In this document: positions 14,539 through 23,184 of the stretch, in pieces
Layout of the letters: each line of letters begins with the position of its first letter
How positions within the stretch are numbered: position 1 is the first letter of the stretch
Assembly (NCBI GenBank): GCA_946482615.1
Contig: CAMLSF010000045.1
Coordinates: 1-24,105, forward strand
Reading direction: 5' to 3'
DNA length: 24,105 nt
DNA from: an uncultured Chromatiaceae bacterium
Lineage (GTDB): Bacteria > Pseudomonadota > Gammaproteobacteria > Enterobacterales > Alteromonadaceae
Position numbers and translations under genes: made by a program
The notes under the pieces: generated by a model
What the model saw: the letters and a program-made list of their open reading frames with translations, nothing else
Told to the model about the DNA's origin: nothing
The model's database searches: none

Positions 14539-17500
14539 ATGAACTTAACCCGAAGCAGTATAAAAAACCCGGCCGCTGTGGTGGTGGTCAGTCTGATTAT
14601 GGTGTTGTTTGGTCTGCTTGCTGTGGCTAAGTTGCCTGTCCAGCTTTTACCTTCGATCGAACAGCCACAAATTTTCATCCAGAATGGCTGGCGGGCCGCT
14701 GCACCTGAAGAAATGGAATCCACCATCATTGAGCCGCAGGAGGCTGCACTGCGCACTGTGCCTGGTGTCACCGAAAGCAGTAGTTTTATTGGTGCTGGTT
14801 TTGGTTTTATTACCCTGACTTTTGATGTGGGTCAGGACATGCAGCAAGCCATGCTGAATGTCATTAATGCGCTGAATCAGGCACCACCAAGGCCACGCGA
14901 AGCCGCAGAGCCTGTGGTTTCATTAAATAGCGGTGCCGGTCCTGTGGCCAGTCTGCTGATCCGCAAGCTGGATGAAAATGCCGATGCTGATTTTACCGCT
15001 TTACAGCCCGTGATTGATGATGTGGTGTACCCCAGATTAAAAGCTATAGCAGGTGTCTCCCAGGTGGATTTAGCCAGCCGCCGCGCTAAAGAATTGCATA
15101 TAGTGTTTGACCCTTACCGTCTGGCCGCTCTGGGCTTGTCTGTTGATCAGCTGAGTTCACGGATAGGCCGCGCCAGTAATGTGTCTGGCGGCTTTGCCGA
15201 AGTAGGCCGGCGTGAATACACAGTGCGTTTTGTTGGACAGTATGACCCGGCACAATACGAGCAAATGGTGGTGGCTTATCAGAACGACAGGCCTGTGTAT
15301 TTGCATGAAGTGGCAGAAGTAAAAATTGATTATGCTGAACAGGCTGGTTTTACCAAACGTAATGGTTTTCCTGCGTTTTACATCACTTTACAGCGCGCCG
15401 CTGGCTCTAATACTGTCGAAATTCTGGATGCACTGAACAAAGAAATAGCCGACCTCAATCAAAATGAGCTGAAAAATAAAGGCATAGAGATAGTGCTGAG
15501 TTTTGACGCTTCAGTCCATATCAAAAGAGCTATTGAGCTGGTGAATGGCAATCTGGTTTTGGGCATAGCCTTGGCCCTTGGTATTTTGTATCTGTTTTTA
15601 CGTGGCTGGCAGGCCACTCTGCTGATTGGTTTAACCATTCCCGTGTCTTTGATGATGTCTATTATGGTGCTGGATTTATTTGGCCGCTCCTTAAATGTTG
15701 TTTCTTTGGCGGGATTGGCTTTTGCGGTCGGTATGGTGCTGGATGCCGCCATCATAGTGCAGGAAAATATAGTGCGCTTATTGCAACAGGGATTAGCGCT
15801 GGAGCAGGCGGTGAAAAAAGGCACAGCACAGGTTAGCAGCGCGCTCTGGGCGTCGACAGCCACTACAGTCGCTATTTTTGTGCCCGTATTGTTTATGCAA
15901 GGGGTTGAGGGGCAGCTATTTTATGATTTGGCTCTGACTTTGGCTGTGGCTGTGACAGCTTCTTTACTGGTGGCTTTAACTGTTTTGCCTGTGGCGTCTT
16001 TGTATTGGTTAAAACCTCAAACCGGCCAACAATCTGTGCTGCTGTTCTGGCAAAAACTGGCAACCAGTATGAGCTATCTGACCCTCAGCCGTAAAAAGGC
16101 TTTGGTTTGGGTTGGCTTGTTTGTGCCCGGTGCTGTGCTGCTTATTGCCTTGCTGCTCCCCAAAGCTGATTTTCTGCCTCAGGCTTCTATTGATACTGTG
16201 TTTTCTGGTTTCTCTCTGCCGCCTGGCGCCAATATGCAGGTGCTGGAGCAGGAGATTGGCGAGCTGCTGGTCAGCCGCTTACGGCCTTATTATCAGGAGA
16301 AAAAATACCCGGCTATTAAGGGCTATAACCTGTCGATCAACAGGGGCTTTAACGTGCTTTTTGTCTATGCCGAAGACCCGGACAGCATAGAAGATATGAT
16401 CAAGTTACTGCGGGAAGAAATTCTGGTCGGATTGCCGGATACCAATGCTTTTAGTGTACAAGGTTCGTTATTTAACTTCGGTTTTGGCAGCGGCCGCGAA
16501 TTAAATTTGGATTTTCAGGGTCCTGATGTACCGCAACTCATGGCACAAGCCGCTGCGGCCATGCCAAAGATTGAGCAATTACTGCCGGGTGCCACAGTGC
16601 GGCCTGTACCGGATCTGGCATTAGCTCAGCCTGAACTGCGTTTAACACCGGACGAAAACCGCATAGCGCAAAGTGGAGTCGACCGTTTTACTGTGGCTAC
16701 TATGGTCCGTGCTGTCACAGACGGTATTTATATAGGGGAGTACTTTGACGGTAATGAGCGGATGGACATTATTCTCAAAGGGCAGGGCTGGCAAACCCCT
16801 GAACAATTAACGGCCACACCTTTGTATACGCCGGGCTCTGGCGGTCAGACCTTAGGTCAGTTGAGTGAGCTGAACTACACCACAGGCCCTACATCCTTAC
16901 AAAGGGTCAATGGTCTGCGCACTATCAGTTTGCAAGTGACGCCCCCGGCAACCATGCCGCTGGATGAAGCCATGCAAATTTTGCAAACTGAGCTGATGAC
17001 TCCATTACGGGATGAAATGCCAGAACAAATTTCAGTACAGTTCCGTGGTAATGCCGATCGTTTATCGCATGCGATGACGGAGATGGGGAAAAACTTCGCC
17101 GTGGCCGTATTTATTCTGTTTCTGTTAATGGCCGCTTTATTCCGTTCAGCCAAAGACAGTGTGCTGGTGGTACTGACCATGCCTATGGCTATTTTGGGTG
17201 GGGTGCTGGCGCTGCGATTGCTGAATCTGGTGACTTTTCAGTCGCTGGATTTATTGACCATGATAGGTTTTGTCATTTTACTGGGCTTGGTGGTCAATAA
17301 CGCGATTTTGTTGGTGGACCAGTGCAGGCAAAGCCAGCGTCAGGGGCTGGCTCTGGATCAAGCTTTGTATCAGGCTATTCTGACCCGGGCCAGGCCTATT
17401 TTTATGAGTACTTTAACCAGTATTTTTGGCATGTTACCGCTGGTGCTGGTACCTGGTGTGGGTTCTGAAATATACCGGGGTTTAGCTGCGGTGATAGTAG

Positions 17501-17625
17501 GCGGTATGACCTTTAGTATGCTGTTTAGTCTGGTTCTTATTCCGGCTTTATTACGTTTGACTTCAGCAGCTCCCCAAGCCGGGCGGGCTGCTCTTCCTTT
17601 GGAGATCTCTGATGCAACTTCATAA
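14539..17625 (+). CDS. RND-family efflux permease (AcrB-like, HAE1-type)
   Basis: This 1028-residue proton-driven inner-membrane pump has full family length. It has a first helix at about 12-30 (AAVVVVSLIMVLFGLLAVAKLPVQLLPSIEQPQ), a first periplasmic porter region (about 35-330), a helix bundle (about 335-540, ending LLIALLLPKADFLP), a second porter region and a final bundle (about 860-1015). In helix 4 the AcrB Asp-Asp pair is Asp402-Ala403 (GMVLDAAIIVQENI). In helix 10 the AcrB Lys940 position is Asn920 (GLVVNNAILLVDQ). The proton path thus differs from AcrB, which is common in other RND subgroups. The substrate is unknown; drug or metabolite export is likely, and heavy-metal signature residues are not evident. 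It overlaps the adaptor gene by 14 bases. The gene order, pump first and adaptor second, is the reverse of acrAB. The ribosome binding site is weak. Confidence 0.93.
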   Translation: MNLTRSSIKNPAAVVVVSLIMVLFGLLAVAKLPVQLLPSIEQPQIFIQNGWRAAAPEEMESTIIEPQEAALRTVPGVTESSSFIGAGFGFITLTFDVGQDMQQAMLNVINALNQAPPRPREAAEPVVSLNSGAGPVASLLIRKLDENADADFTALQPVIDDVVYPRLKAIAGVSQVDLASRRAKELHIVFDPYRLAALGLSVDQLSSRIGRASNVSGGFAEVGRREYTVRFVGQYDPAQYEQMVVAYQNDRPVYLHEVAEVKIDYAEQAGFTKRNGFPAFYITLQRAAGSNTVEILDALNKEIADLNQNELKNKGIEIVLSFDASVHIKRAIELVNGNLVLGIALALGILYLFLRGWQATLLIGLTIPVSLMMSIMVLDLFGRSLNVVSLAGLAFAVGMVLDAAIIVQENIVRLLQQGLALEQAVKKGTAQVSSALWASTATTVAIFVPVLFMQGVEGQLFYDLALTLAVAVTASLLVALTVLPVASLYWLKPQTGQQSVLLFWQKLATSMSYLTLSRKKALVWVGLFVPGAVLLIALLLPKADFLPQASIDTVFSGFSLPPGANMQVLEQEIGELLVSRLRPYYQEKKYPAIKGYNLSINRGFNVLFVYAEDPDSIEDMIKLLREEILVGLPDTNAFSVQGSLFNFGFGSGRELNLDFQGPDVPQLMAQAAAAMPKIEQLLPGATVRPVPDLALAQPELRLTPDENRIAQSGVDRFTVATMVRAVTDGIYIGEYFDGNERMDIILKGQGWQTPEQLTATPLYTPGSGGQTLGQLSELNYTTGPTSLQRVNGLRTISLQVTPPATMPLDEAMQILQTELMTPLRDEMPEQISVQFRGNADRLSHAMTEMGKNFAVAVFILFLLMAALFRSAKDSVLVVLTMPMAILGGVLALRLLNLVTFQSLDLLTMIGFVILLGLVVNNAILLVDQCRQSQRQGLALDQALYQAILTRARPIFMSTLTSIFGMLPLVLVPGVGSEIYRGLAAVIVGGMTFSMLFSLVLIPALLRLTSAAPQAGRAALPLEISDATS

Positions 17626-18679
17626 ATGGGTTTTGACAACGGCTTTATTCTGTTCCTCTGCCCTTGTAGCGCAGACCCCTCCGGAAAAGGTGGTTAGTGT
17701 GGCAGAAGTGCAGCAGCAGGTGATGCTGCCTCATACCATGGTCACAGCTCAGGTGCAAAGCCGGTATCAGGCTGATGTGACAGCTGGGGTGGAAGGCCGT
17801 TTATTGTGGTTGGCCGAACCCGGCACGCAAATTAAACAAAATGAAGTGATAGCCCGTTTGGATACTACACCTTTGCAACTGCGGGTGGATGAGATGCATG
17901 CCCGTATCAGCAGGGCTGATATTCAGTGGCGACGTTTGCAAAAGGACGCAGCCCGTTTGCTGGAATTGAGTAAAAACAACAGTGTGGCCTTAACTCAACT
18001 GGATCAAATCAGTGCTGAGCGGGACAGTGCTGAAGCTGAACTGAAGTTACTCAAAGCTCAGCTGGCGCAGTTGCAGGATCAAATTGATCGCAGCTCCGTC
18101 AAAGCGCCTTTTGCCGGCGTGGTCGCGCAGCGTTTCCATCAATACGGTGAAGACATCGGCAGAACAGACGCTTTAGTGCGGTTGGTCAATTTAAGTGATC
18201 TCGAAGTCGTAGTGTTTGCGCCGCTGAAATATGCTGCCTTTTTACAGCAAAATCAGCTGCTTCAAGTGTTTCATAGCGGCGGCGAAAGCCAGTTGCCGGT
18301 GCGTAATCTGATCCCCGTGTCCGATATGCGCTCTCAGACCTTTGAAGCCCGGATTAAGGTGCCGGAACAGCTTCTGGCCAACTTTCAGGTCGGTCAGTTA
18401 GTTTCAGTCGCTGTACCTACAGCTGTAGCCCGGCAGCAGTTATTAGTTCCGCGCGATGCTGTGGTGGTAAAAAGTGAAGGCCAGTTTGTTTTTGTCGTGG
18501 ATAAAGAACAAAAAGCGCAGCAAAAGCCGGTGCAGTTAGGTCAGGGTATGGGCAAACTCATAGCTGTGGATGCAGACTTGTCAGCGGGTGAACAAATCGT
18601 AATACGGGGGGGCGACACCTTAACCCAGGGGGACAAGGTTAAGGTGCTGACGGAGAAAGAGTTTCCGGTAAAAACTTAA
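17612..18679 (+). CDS. Periplasmic adaptor (membrane-fusion protein) of the RND pump
   Basis: This 355-residue adaptor has a signal peptide (MQLHKWVLTTALFCSSALVAQ) and no lipobox. A lipoyl first half (VTAGVEGRLLWLAEPGTQIKQNEVIARLD) leads to an alpha-helical hairpin (about 85-155, ending AQLQDQID) and the lipoyl second half (SSVKAPFAGVVAQRFHQYGEDIGRTDALVRLVNLSDLEV). A beta-barrel and a membrane-proximal domain (LLVPRDAVVVKSEGQFVFVV) follow. It would couple the permease just upstream to a TolC-type outer-membrane channel, which is not in the window. The ATG at 17612 lies inside the end of the permease gene, with GGAG 7 bases before it, so translation is coupled. The stop codon overlaps that of the convergent creA-like gene by four bases. 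Confidence 0.92.
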   Translation: MQLHKWVLTTALFCSSALVAQTPPEKVVSVAEVQQQVMLPHTMVTAQVQSRYQADVTAGVEGRLLWLAEPGTQIKQNEVIARLDTTPLQLRVDEMHARISRADIQWRRLQKDAARLLELSKNNSVALTQLDQISAERDSAEAELKLLKAQLAQLQDQIDRSSVKAPFAGVVAQRFHQYGEDIGRTDALVRLVNLSDLEVVVFAPLKYAAFLQQNQLLQVFHSGGESQLPVRNLIPVSDMRSQTFEARIKVPEQLLANFQVGQLVSVAVPTAVARQQLLVPRDAVVVKSEGQFVFVVDKEQKAQQKPVQLGQGMGKLIAVDADLSAGEQIVIRGGDTLTQGDKVKVLTEKEFPVKT

Positions 18680-19146
18680 GGTGCTTTGGCTGGCGCCTTG
18701 TCTTGCCAGGCCGCTGTGCCCCAGAGTGGCACACTGGTCAGCGAGTGTTTATAGCTGCCGGTGCTTTCTTTGGTCGAGTAAGACAAATACAACAAAGTCT
18801 GGCTGCTGCTGTCCAAAATACGGCGGATTTTTAAGTGTTTAAATAAAACGCTTTTTGAGGTGCTGAAAATCACTTCACCGTTTTTGGACAGATCTATACC
18901 TTGCAGCATGGCCGCTGTGATTTCACCTGTCTGGCGGCAGGCAATCGACATGTCCGATGGATCAGCAAAATCCAGATTGGCTTCCACATGGCTGATATGG
19001 CAGGTCACACCGGGAATTTTGGGGTCGTTAAAGGTCTGAATTTTAATGTCTTTGGTGGTGAATAAACCTAAGCTGACATCCGCTACTTCTTTATCCGAAC
19101 AAGCCACCAGACCAAGAGCGGTAATAACCAAAAGCCATTTTTTCAT
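18676..19146 (-). CDS. creA: CreA-family protein, predicted lipoprotein
   Basis: This 156-residue protein matches the CreA family: the order FNDPKIPGVTCHISH, SIACRQTGEI, GEVIFSTSKSVLFKHLKIRRILD, LYLSYSTK and SVPLWG aligns with E. coli CreA as I recall it. The family's biochemical role is undefined. Here the N-terminus MKKWLLVITALGLVACSDKE carries a lipobox (LVAC, Cys16, Ser at +2), so it is probably an outer-membrane lipoprotein, while the E. coli protein has a plain signal peptide. The start is supported by AAGGATG upstream. It lies downstream of the slyD-like gene but is separated from it by a strong terminator, so it needs its own promoter or read-through. No creBCD genes are near. Confidence 0.88.
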   Translation of the reverse strand: MKKWLLVITALGLVACSDKEVADVSLGLFTTKDIKIQTFNDPKIPGVTCHISHVEANLDFADPSDMSIACRQTGEITAAMLQGIDLSKNGEVIFSTSKSVLFKHLKIRRILDSSSQTLLYLSYSTKESTGSYKHSLTSVPLWGTAAWQDKAPAKAP

Positions 19147-19175
19147 TGTTCATCATCCTTATTAACCTTGATAAC

Positions 19176-19201
19176 AAAACGGAGCTTGATAGCTCCGTTT
19201 T
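19176..19201 (-). terminator. Rho-independent terminator downstream of the slyD-like gene
   Basis: AAAACGGAGCT (19176-19186) and AGCTCCGTTTT (19191-19201) form a perfect 11-bp stem with a four-base loop (TGAT). A-runs and T-runs at both ends give a U-tract on the minus strand, 12 bases after the slyD-like stop. It could also work on the plus strand. Confidence 0.9.
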
Positions 19202-19212
19202 GGTGTTTTGTT

Positions 19213-19698
19213 TTAGTGACCGGCGTGGCCGTCTAAACCATGCACATGGCCATGGGCCAATTCTTCGTCTGTGGCATCGCGGACTAAAACGACTTCCACA
19301 TCAAAGGTCAAATCAATGCCTGATAAGGGGTGGTTACCGTCGACCACCACTTCGTCTTCAGTGACGTCTAATACAATCACAGACTGCTCACGGCCGTCCG
19401 GGCCAGCAGCGCGAAAGCGCATGCCAACCTGCACATCCATGCCTTCGAATAAATTACGTGGTACCGCCTGAGTTAACTCATCATGACGATCACCATAGGC
19501 ATCTGCTGCTGGTATTTCAGCTATGAACTTGTCGCCCACAGTTTTACCCAATAAAGCCTGCTCTAAACCGTGAATTAAGGCACCAGTACCAAAAATAAAG
19601 ACCAGCGGTTCGCCACCGGCTGAACTGTCTAATTCGTTGCCTGCTTTGTCAGCCACAGTGTAATGAATGGCGACTACTTTTTCTGCTTGTATGCTCAT
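19213..19698 (-). CDS. slyD: SlyD-like FKBP-type peptidyl-prolyl isomerase
   Basis: This 161-residue cytosolic protein has the SlyD arrangement: an FKBP half (VVAIHYTVADKAGNELDSS), PLVFIFGTGALIHGLEQALLGKTVGDKF, an inserted chaperone (IF) domain at about 70-125 (DAYGDRHDELTQAVPRNLFEG through VVDGNHPLSGIDLTFDVEVV), and a short His-rich tail (HGHVHGLDGHAGH). The family accelerates proline isomerisation, and the His-rich tail binds nickel and other metals. The tail is shorter than in E. coli SlyD, so SlyD versus a related FKBP is not fully settled. It starts 11 bases after the ygfZ stop, with GAGG in the gap, so the two are probably an operon. A strong terminator follows. Confidence 0.9.
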   Translation of the reverse strand: MSIQAEKVVAIHYTVADKAGNELDSSAGGEPLVFIFGTGALIHGLEQALLGKTVGDKFIAEIPAADAYGDRHDELTQAVPRNLFEGMDVQVGMRFRAAGPDGREQSVIVLDVTEDEVVVDGNHPLSGIDLTFDVEVVLVRDATDEELAHGHVHGLDGHAGH

Positions 19699-19709
19699 GC
19701 AAACCTCAG

Positions 19710-20684
19710 TTACGCGAGTGAATAGGGCAAAGGTGATATCACTAAAACCGATGCGTCCGGAGTTGCTAATCGCAGTGGATCAGCTGGGTTTATATCGTTT
19801 GGTAACACCGCCAACACCCAAAGTTGCCCCTGAATATTCACTGCATTAATGACCTGGCCAACCCGGCGCCAGTTTTCCGACCATTGTACTTCAATATCTG
19901 TACCGCTGGCCGGAGTTTCCTCAGTCTGACCGGTGAGGATGTAAGCTGCCCTTTTATTTTTACCCAGATATTTCATTCGGGCCACAGTTTCCTGGCCTAT
20001 ATAACAACCTTTGGTAAAACTAATGGCATTGATAGATTGTAAATTCAGCATTTGCGGCACGTATTCGCCAATCACCGCCTGCTCTAAATAGGAAAAGCCT
20101 TGCTGAATATGCTGGGCTAACCACAAGGTCGGCGCTGCTAAATAGGTAGCTTGTTCAGTCAATAACTGCCTGGCATGAGCAAAATCCAGTACCAACAGGT
20201 AATGATCGTCAGCTAAACGCAGTAATTTCCCTCCTGCCACTGAGCTTAACTGGCCGATGGCGGCTGGTTGGCTGTAACCCAGCTTCGTTAATAAAGCCGC
20301 GCTACCTGCACCACTGATCCCTAAAATAGCCAGGCTGTCATGGCCGGCGTCAAAACTGACTTTAGAAAACACGCCAAACTTTTTCAGTTGAGTCGCTGAA
20401 GCCTGCAGCTCATCGCGAAAGCCGATGTACCATAAGGCTTCACCATCTGCACATAAATGAAACTGCCCCCACATTTTGCCTTTGGCATCACAGTGAGCGC
20501 CACGCAGAAAATTGTCGGCTGTTAAGGTATTCAGATCGGCAGTCACCTGCCCCTGCAGGTATTTGCGGTTGTCCGGTCCTGCAATAATCAGGCTTTCAAA
20601 GCCCGGCAACGGACTGATAAAGGCACCTTGCACTGAGGTAGATAACGAAGCGAGTTGATCGGCACTGATCCAGGAAGCTTGCAT
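19710..20684 (-). CDS. ygfZ: YgfZ tRNA-modifying / Fe-S maintenance protein (folate-binding, COG0354)
   Basis: This 324-residue protein has the YgfZ signature KGCYIGQETVARMKYLG (225-241, with conserved Cys227) and a T-protein-like folate-binding fold. The N-terminus includes LIIAGPDNRKYLQGQVTADL, as in the GcvT family. In E. coli YgfZ is needed for activity of certain Fe-S enzymes, such as the tRNA methylthiotransferase MiaB, and uses tetrahydrofolate. It is divergent from sdhE, a neighbourhood widely seen in gammaproteobacteria, and followed 11 bases later by the slyD-like gene. No strong ribosome binding site precedes the ATG at 20684, but the N-terminus fits the family. Confidence 0.93.
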   Translation of the reverse strand: MQASWISADQLASLSTSVQGAFISPLPGFESLIIAGPDNRKYLQGQVTADLNTLTADNFLRGAHCDAKGKMWGQFHLCADGEALWYIGFRDELQASATQLKKFGVFSKVSFDAGHDSLAILGISGAGSAALLTKLGYSQPAAIGQLSSVAGGKLLRLADDHYLLVLDFAHARQLLTEQATYLAAPTLWLAQHIQQGFSYLEQAVIGEYVPQMLNLQSINAISFTKGCYIGQETVARMKYLGKNKRAAYILTGQTEETPASGTDIEVQWSENWRRVGQVINAVNIQGQLWVLAVLPNDINPADPLRLATPDASVLVISPLPYSLA

Positions 20685-20762
20685 AAAGGTATGTCTCTTA
20701 AAATACTAAGTCGATCATTGGGGAATTTGGTCAAAAGCTCAACCCCTCTGTAGTTTTTTTGT

Positions 20763-20768
20763 TAGAAT
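20763..20768 (+). promoter_or_regulatory. Possible -10 element for sdhE
   Basis: TAGAAT (20763-20768), after a run of seven T, is a 5/6 match to the sigma-70 -10 box and lies about 33 bases before the sdhE ATG. The best upstream hexamers have poor spacing or match, so this is only a candidate. Confidence 0.25.
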
Positions 20769-20800
20769 CCGGCGCGCAGCTGCAAGAACGAGAGGTAAAG

Positions 20801-21052
20801 ATGAAAGAATTAATGGGGAAACCCCGCCTGCGTTGGGCCTGCCGTCGTGGCATGCTGGAGCTGGACGTATTGTTAGCGCCTTTTGTGGAAGAAGGTTATG
20901 ACGCTTTAACAGAAACACAAAAATACACTTTTGAAGCCTTGTTAGCCTGTGATGATCCGGATTTGTTCGCCTGGTTTATGGGCCATGGCAAATCTGCTGA
21001 TCCCAGGCTGCAAGCTATGGTGGATTTGATTGTCAACAGAGTACGGGTATAA
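20801..21052 (+). CDS. sdhE: FAD assembly factor SdhE
   Basis: This 83-residue protein carries the diagnostic RGxxE motif (CRRGMLELDVLLAPF) plus FEALLACDDPDLFAWFMG, both typical of SdhE (YgfY/CptB). It binds the flavoprotein subunit of succinate dehydrogenase or fumarate reductase and promotes covalent FAD attachment. The ATG at 20801 follows AGAGGTAAAG and matches the family length. A TTG at 20759 in frame would add 14 residues and is rejected. It overlaps ygfX by 23 bases and is divergent from ygfZ. Confidence 0.95.
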   Translation: MKELMGKPRLRWACRRGMLELDVLLAPFVEEGYDALTETQKYTFEALLACDDPDLFAWFMGHGKSADPRLQAMVDLIVNRVRV

Positions 21053-21476
21053 CCTTAGCTTTGTGCCATCCCGTATGCGCCGGATAGTTTATCTGGCGCA
21101 AAGTTTGTTCATTTTGCTGATTTTCCTGTTACAACCTTTTTATGCGCTCTGGTGGCTGGTGCTGTGGCCCTGGTTATTTTTCTGCTTTTATCAGTTGCTG
21201 CGGCAATGGCAACAACCTGTTAAAGCGCGGCTGTTGTTTTTAAGCGAAAAGGGTGAACTGAAATGGTGGCAGGATGAATTGCCTGCCGGGCAGTTACTGG
21301 CGTCATCTTTAGTATCACAGTTTGGTATCCGGATGCGCTGGCAGGATACAGAACAACGACCACAACAGTTATGGCTGTACAGAGATAACTTATCTGAAGA
21401 AGATTTTCGCAGCCTGGCCCGGGTATGCCAGACTGTGAAATGGCAGCAGCAGGCCGGTTCAGCGAACCGGCGTTAA
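21030..21476 (+). CDS. ygfX: YgfX (CptA-like) inner-membrane protein
   Basis: This protein of about 148 residues, encoded directly after sdhE, has two closely spaced membrane helices (about 19-36 and 40-56: [33 protein letters not shown]). A soluble C-terminal half ([16 protein letters not shown] through [23 protein letters not shown]) resembles E. coli YgfX in size, order and context. That protein was described as the toxin of the CptAB pair acting on cell-division and cytoskeletal proteins, with SdhE as partner; other work treats the pair mainly as part of succinate dehydrogenase maturation. The start is probably TTG at 21030, inside sdhE with GGTGGA before it. It gives the family's short soluble N-terminus, but an internal GTG at 21062 cannot be excluded. 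The 3' end overlaps the convergent nadB by 18 bases. Confidence 0.85.
   Translation: MSTEYGYNLSFVPSRMRRIVYLAQSLFILLIFLLQPFYALWWLVLWPWLFFCFYQLLRQWQQPVKARLLFLSEKGELKWWQDELPAGQLLASSLVSQFGIRMRWQDTEQRPQQLWLYRDNLSEEDFRSLARVCQTVKWQQQAGSANRR
21453..21471. repeat. Perfect hairpin within the overlapping 3' ends of ygfX and nadB
   Basis: GCCGGTTC (21453-21460) and GAACCGGC (21464-21471) form a perfect 8-bp GC-rich stem with a 3-base loop. The nadB stop (21461-21459) lies in the loop and the ygfX stop (21474-21476) just after the second arm. No T-run follows on either strand, so it is terminator-like only in its stem. Confidence 0.55.
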
Positions 21477-23063
21477 GATAGTTGGGGTGGGCTCTGGCAA
21501 CTGATCCGGATAATCCAGATTGTAATGCAGACCCCGGCTTTCTTTGCGGGCTATAGCACTGCGGATGATCAGCTCCGCCACCATCGTCAAATTCCGCAGT
21601 TCCAACAGGTTGTTACTGACGCGGAAATTACGGTAATACTCCTGAATTTCACGCTGTAATAATTCCACCCTGTGCAGAGCACGTTCTAAACGTTTTTCTG
21701 TGCGGACTATACCAACATAATCCCACATAAAAAGCCGCAATTCGTGCCAGTTGTGAGTAATCACTACCTCTTCATCTGAGTCTATGACGCGGCTTTCGTC
21801 CCAACACGGCAGTTCAGTGACTAAGCGGGTCGCGCCCAATTGCTGCTTAATATGCCGCGCTGCAGACTGAGCGAACACTACACATTCCAGTAAGGAGTTA
21901 CTGGCCATACGGTTGGCGCCATGCAGCCCCGTATAGGCCACTTCGCCTACAGCATACAGATTATCAATGTCGGTCTGACCATTGAGGTTGGTCATGACGC
22001 CACCGCAAGTGTAATGCGCCGCAGGTACTACAGGTATAGGTTGTTTGGTAATGTCGATGCCAACACTTAAACACTTGGCGTAAATAGTCGGGAAATGTTC
22101 AATGATAAAGTCTTTTGGCTTATGACTGATATCCAGATACACACAATGGGCACCGAGTTTCTTCATTTCATAGTCGATAGCCCGTGCCACTATGTCGCGT
22201 GGCGCTAATTCGGCTCGTTCATCAAAATCCGGCATAAAACGGCTGCCATCCGGTCGTTTTAAGTAGGCACCTTCGCCGCGCATGGCTTCGGTGATTAGAT
22301 AATTCTGTGCATCCGGATGATACAAACTGGTGGGGTGGAACTGATTAAATTCCATATTGGCCACGCTGCAACCGGCGCGCCACGCCATAGCAATGCCGTC
22401 ACCACTGGCAACATCCGGATTGCTGGTATACAGATAAACTTTGCTGGCACCGCCTGTCGCCAGCGCTATACATTTAGCACCTATTACTTCGACATGTTCC
22501 TGGTCACGATTCCAGACATAAGCACCGTGGCACTTTTGTTCTGCTAATCCCAGTTTTTTTGACGTGATCAAATCAATAGCGTTGTAATTTTCCAGCAACT
22601 GAATATTCGGATGGCCTTTAACTTGCTCAACCAGGGTGATTTGCACAGCGCGGCCTGTGGCATCCGCAGCATGCAAAATACGTCTGTGGCTGTGGCCGCC
22701 TTCACGGGTCAGATGGTACTTCAGTACGCCATCTTCATCTTTGTACTGATCAAAAGGCACACCCTGAGCTATTAACCACTCCATCGCATCTTTGGCGTGC
22801 TCAGCGGTAAATTGTACTGCTGCGGCTTCACACAAGCCTGCGCCAGCTATTAAGGTGTCGTCAACATGAGAAGCAATACTGTCGTTTTCATCAAAAACAG
22901 CGGCTATACCACCCTGAGCATACAAAGTGGAGCCTTCCCGTAACGGTCCTTTACTCAGCACTATCACTTTAGCGCTGTCTGCCAGATGCAAAGCCAGCGA
23001 TAAACCCGCAGCACCGCTGCCGATAATTAATACGTCACAAAGATGTTTTTTTTGTTGTTGCAT
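21459..23063 (-). CDS. nadB: L-aspartate oxidase
   Basis: This 534-residue FAD enzyme oxidises L-aspartate to iminoaspartate, the first step of de novo NAD synthesis (with NadA). Visible are the FAD-binding [18 protein letters not shown] (14-31), [30 protein letters not shown] (substrate and catalytic region), [57 protein letters not shown], and a C-terminal helical domain ending [10 protein letters not shown]. The length is close to E. coli NadB (540). ATG at 23063 is preferred; a GTG three codons upstream is also in frame, and neither has a strong ribosome binding site. The neighbourhood next to divergent rpoE is conserved in gammaproteobacteria. The 3' end overlaps ygfX. NadB is a relative of the succinate dehydrogenase flavoprotein. 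Confidence 0.97.
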   Translation of the reverse strand: MQQQKKHLCDVLIIGSGAAGLSLALHLADSAKVIVLSKGPLREGSTLYAQGGIAAVFDENDSIASHVDDTLIAGAGLCEAAAVQFTAEHAKDAMEWLIAQGVPFDQYKDEDGVLKYHLTREGGHSHRRILHAADATGRAVQITLVEQVKGHPNIQLLENYNAIDLITSKKLGLAEQKCHGAYVWNRDQEHVEVIGAKCIALATGGASKVYLYTSNPDVASGDGIAMAWRAGCSVANMEFNQFHPTSLYHPDAQNYLITEAMRGEGAYLKRPDGSRFMPDFDERAELAPRDIVARAIDYEMKKLGAHCVYLDISHKPKDFIIEHFPTIYAKCLSVGIDITKQPIPVVPAAHYTCGGVMTNLNGQTDIDNLYAVGEVAYTGLHGANRMASNSLLECVVFAQSAARHIKQQLGATRLVTELPCWDESRVIDSDEEVVITHNWHELRLFMWDYVGIVRTEKRLERALHRVELLQREIQEYYRNFRVSNNLLELRNLTMVAELIIRSAIARKESRGLHYNLDYPDQLPEPTPTILTPVR

Positions 23064-23148
23064 GGGATACACTTAATCAGTCAAAAATACACATAAATGT
23101 CTGTAATTTGGGTCTTTATACGCTACTTTCCGGCAACCGGCCGTGCTG

Positions 23149-23159
23149 TTTGCGGCAAA
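23149..23159. promoter_or_regulatory. Small palindrome TTTGC-G-GCAAA in the nadB/rpoE intergenic region
   Basis: Perfect 5-base arms flank one central base, about 90 bases upstream of nadB and 120 upstream of rpoE. It could be a half-turn operator for nadB, but I cannot link it to a known NAD regulator, and an 11-base palindrome is weak evidence. Confidence 0.2.
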
Positions 23160-23184
23160 TTGTAACTTTTTTTACTTATTTGCA

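Noticed and set aside
14079..14630. A 183-residue plus-strand frame across the lipoprotein/RND intergenic region
   Set aside because: It is antisense to the lipoprotein start and out of frame with the RND permease; it has no domain-like pattern or ribosome site.
14382..14771. A 129-residue minus-strand frame across the RND permease start
   Set aside because: It is antisense to the permease N-terminus and its residues resemble no family.
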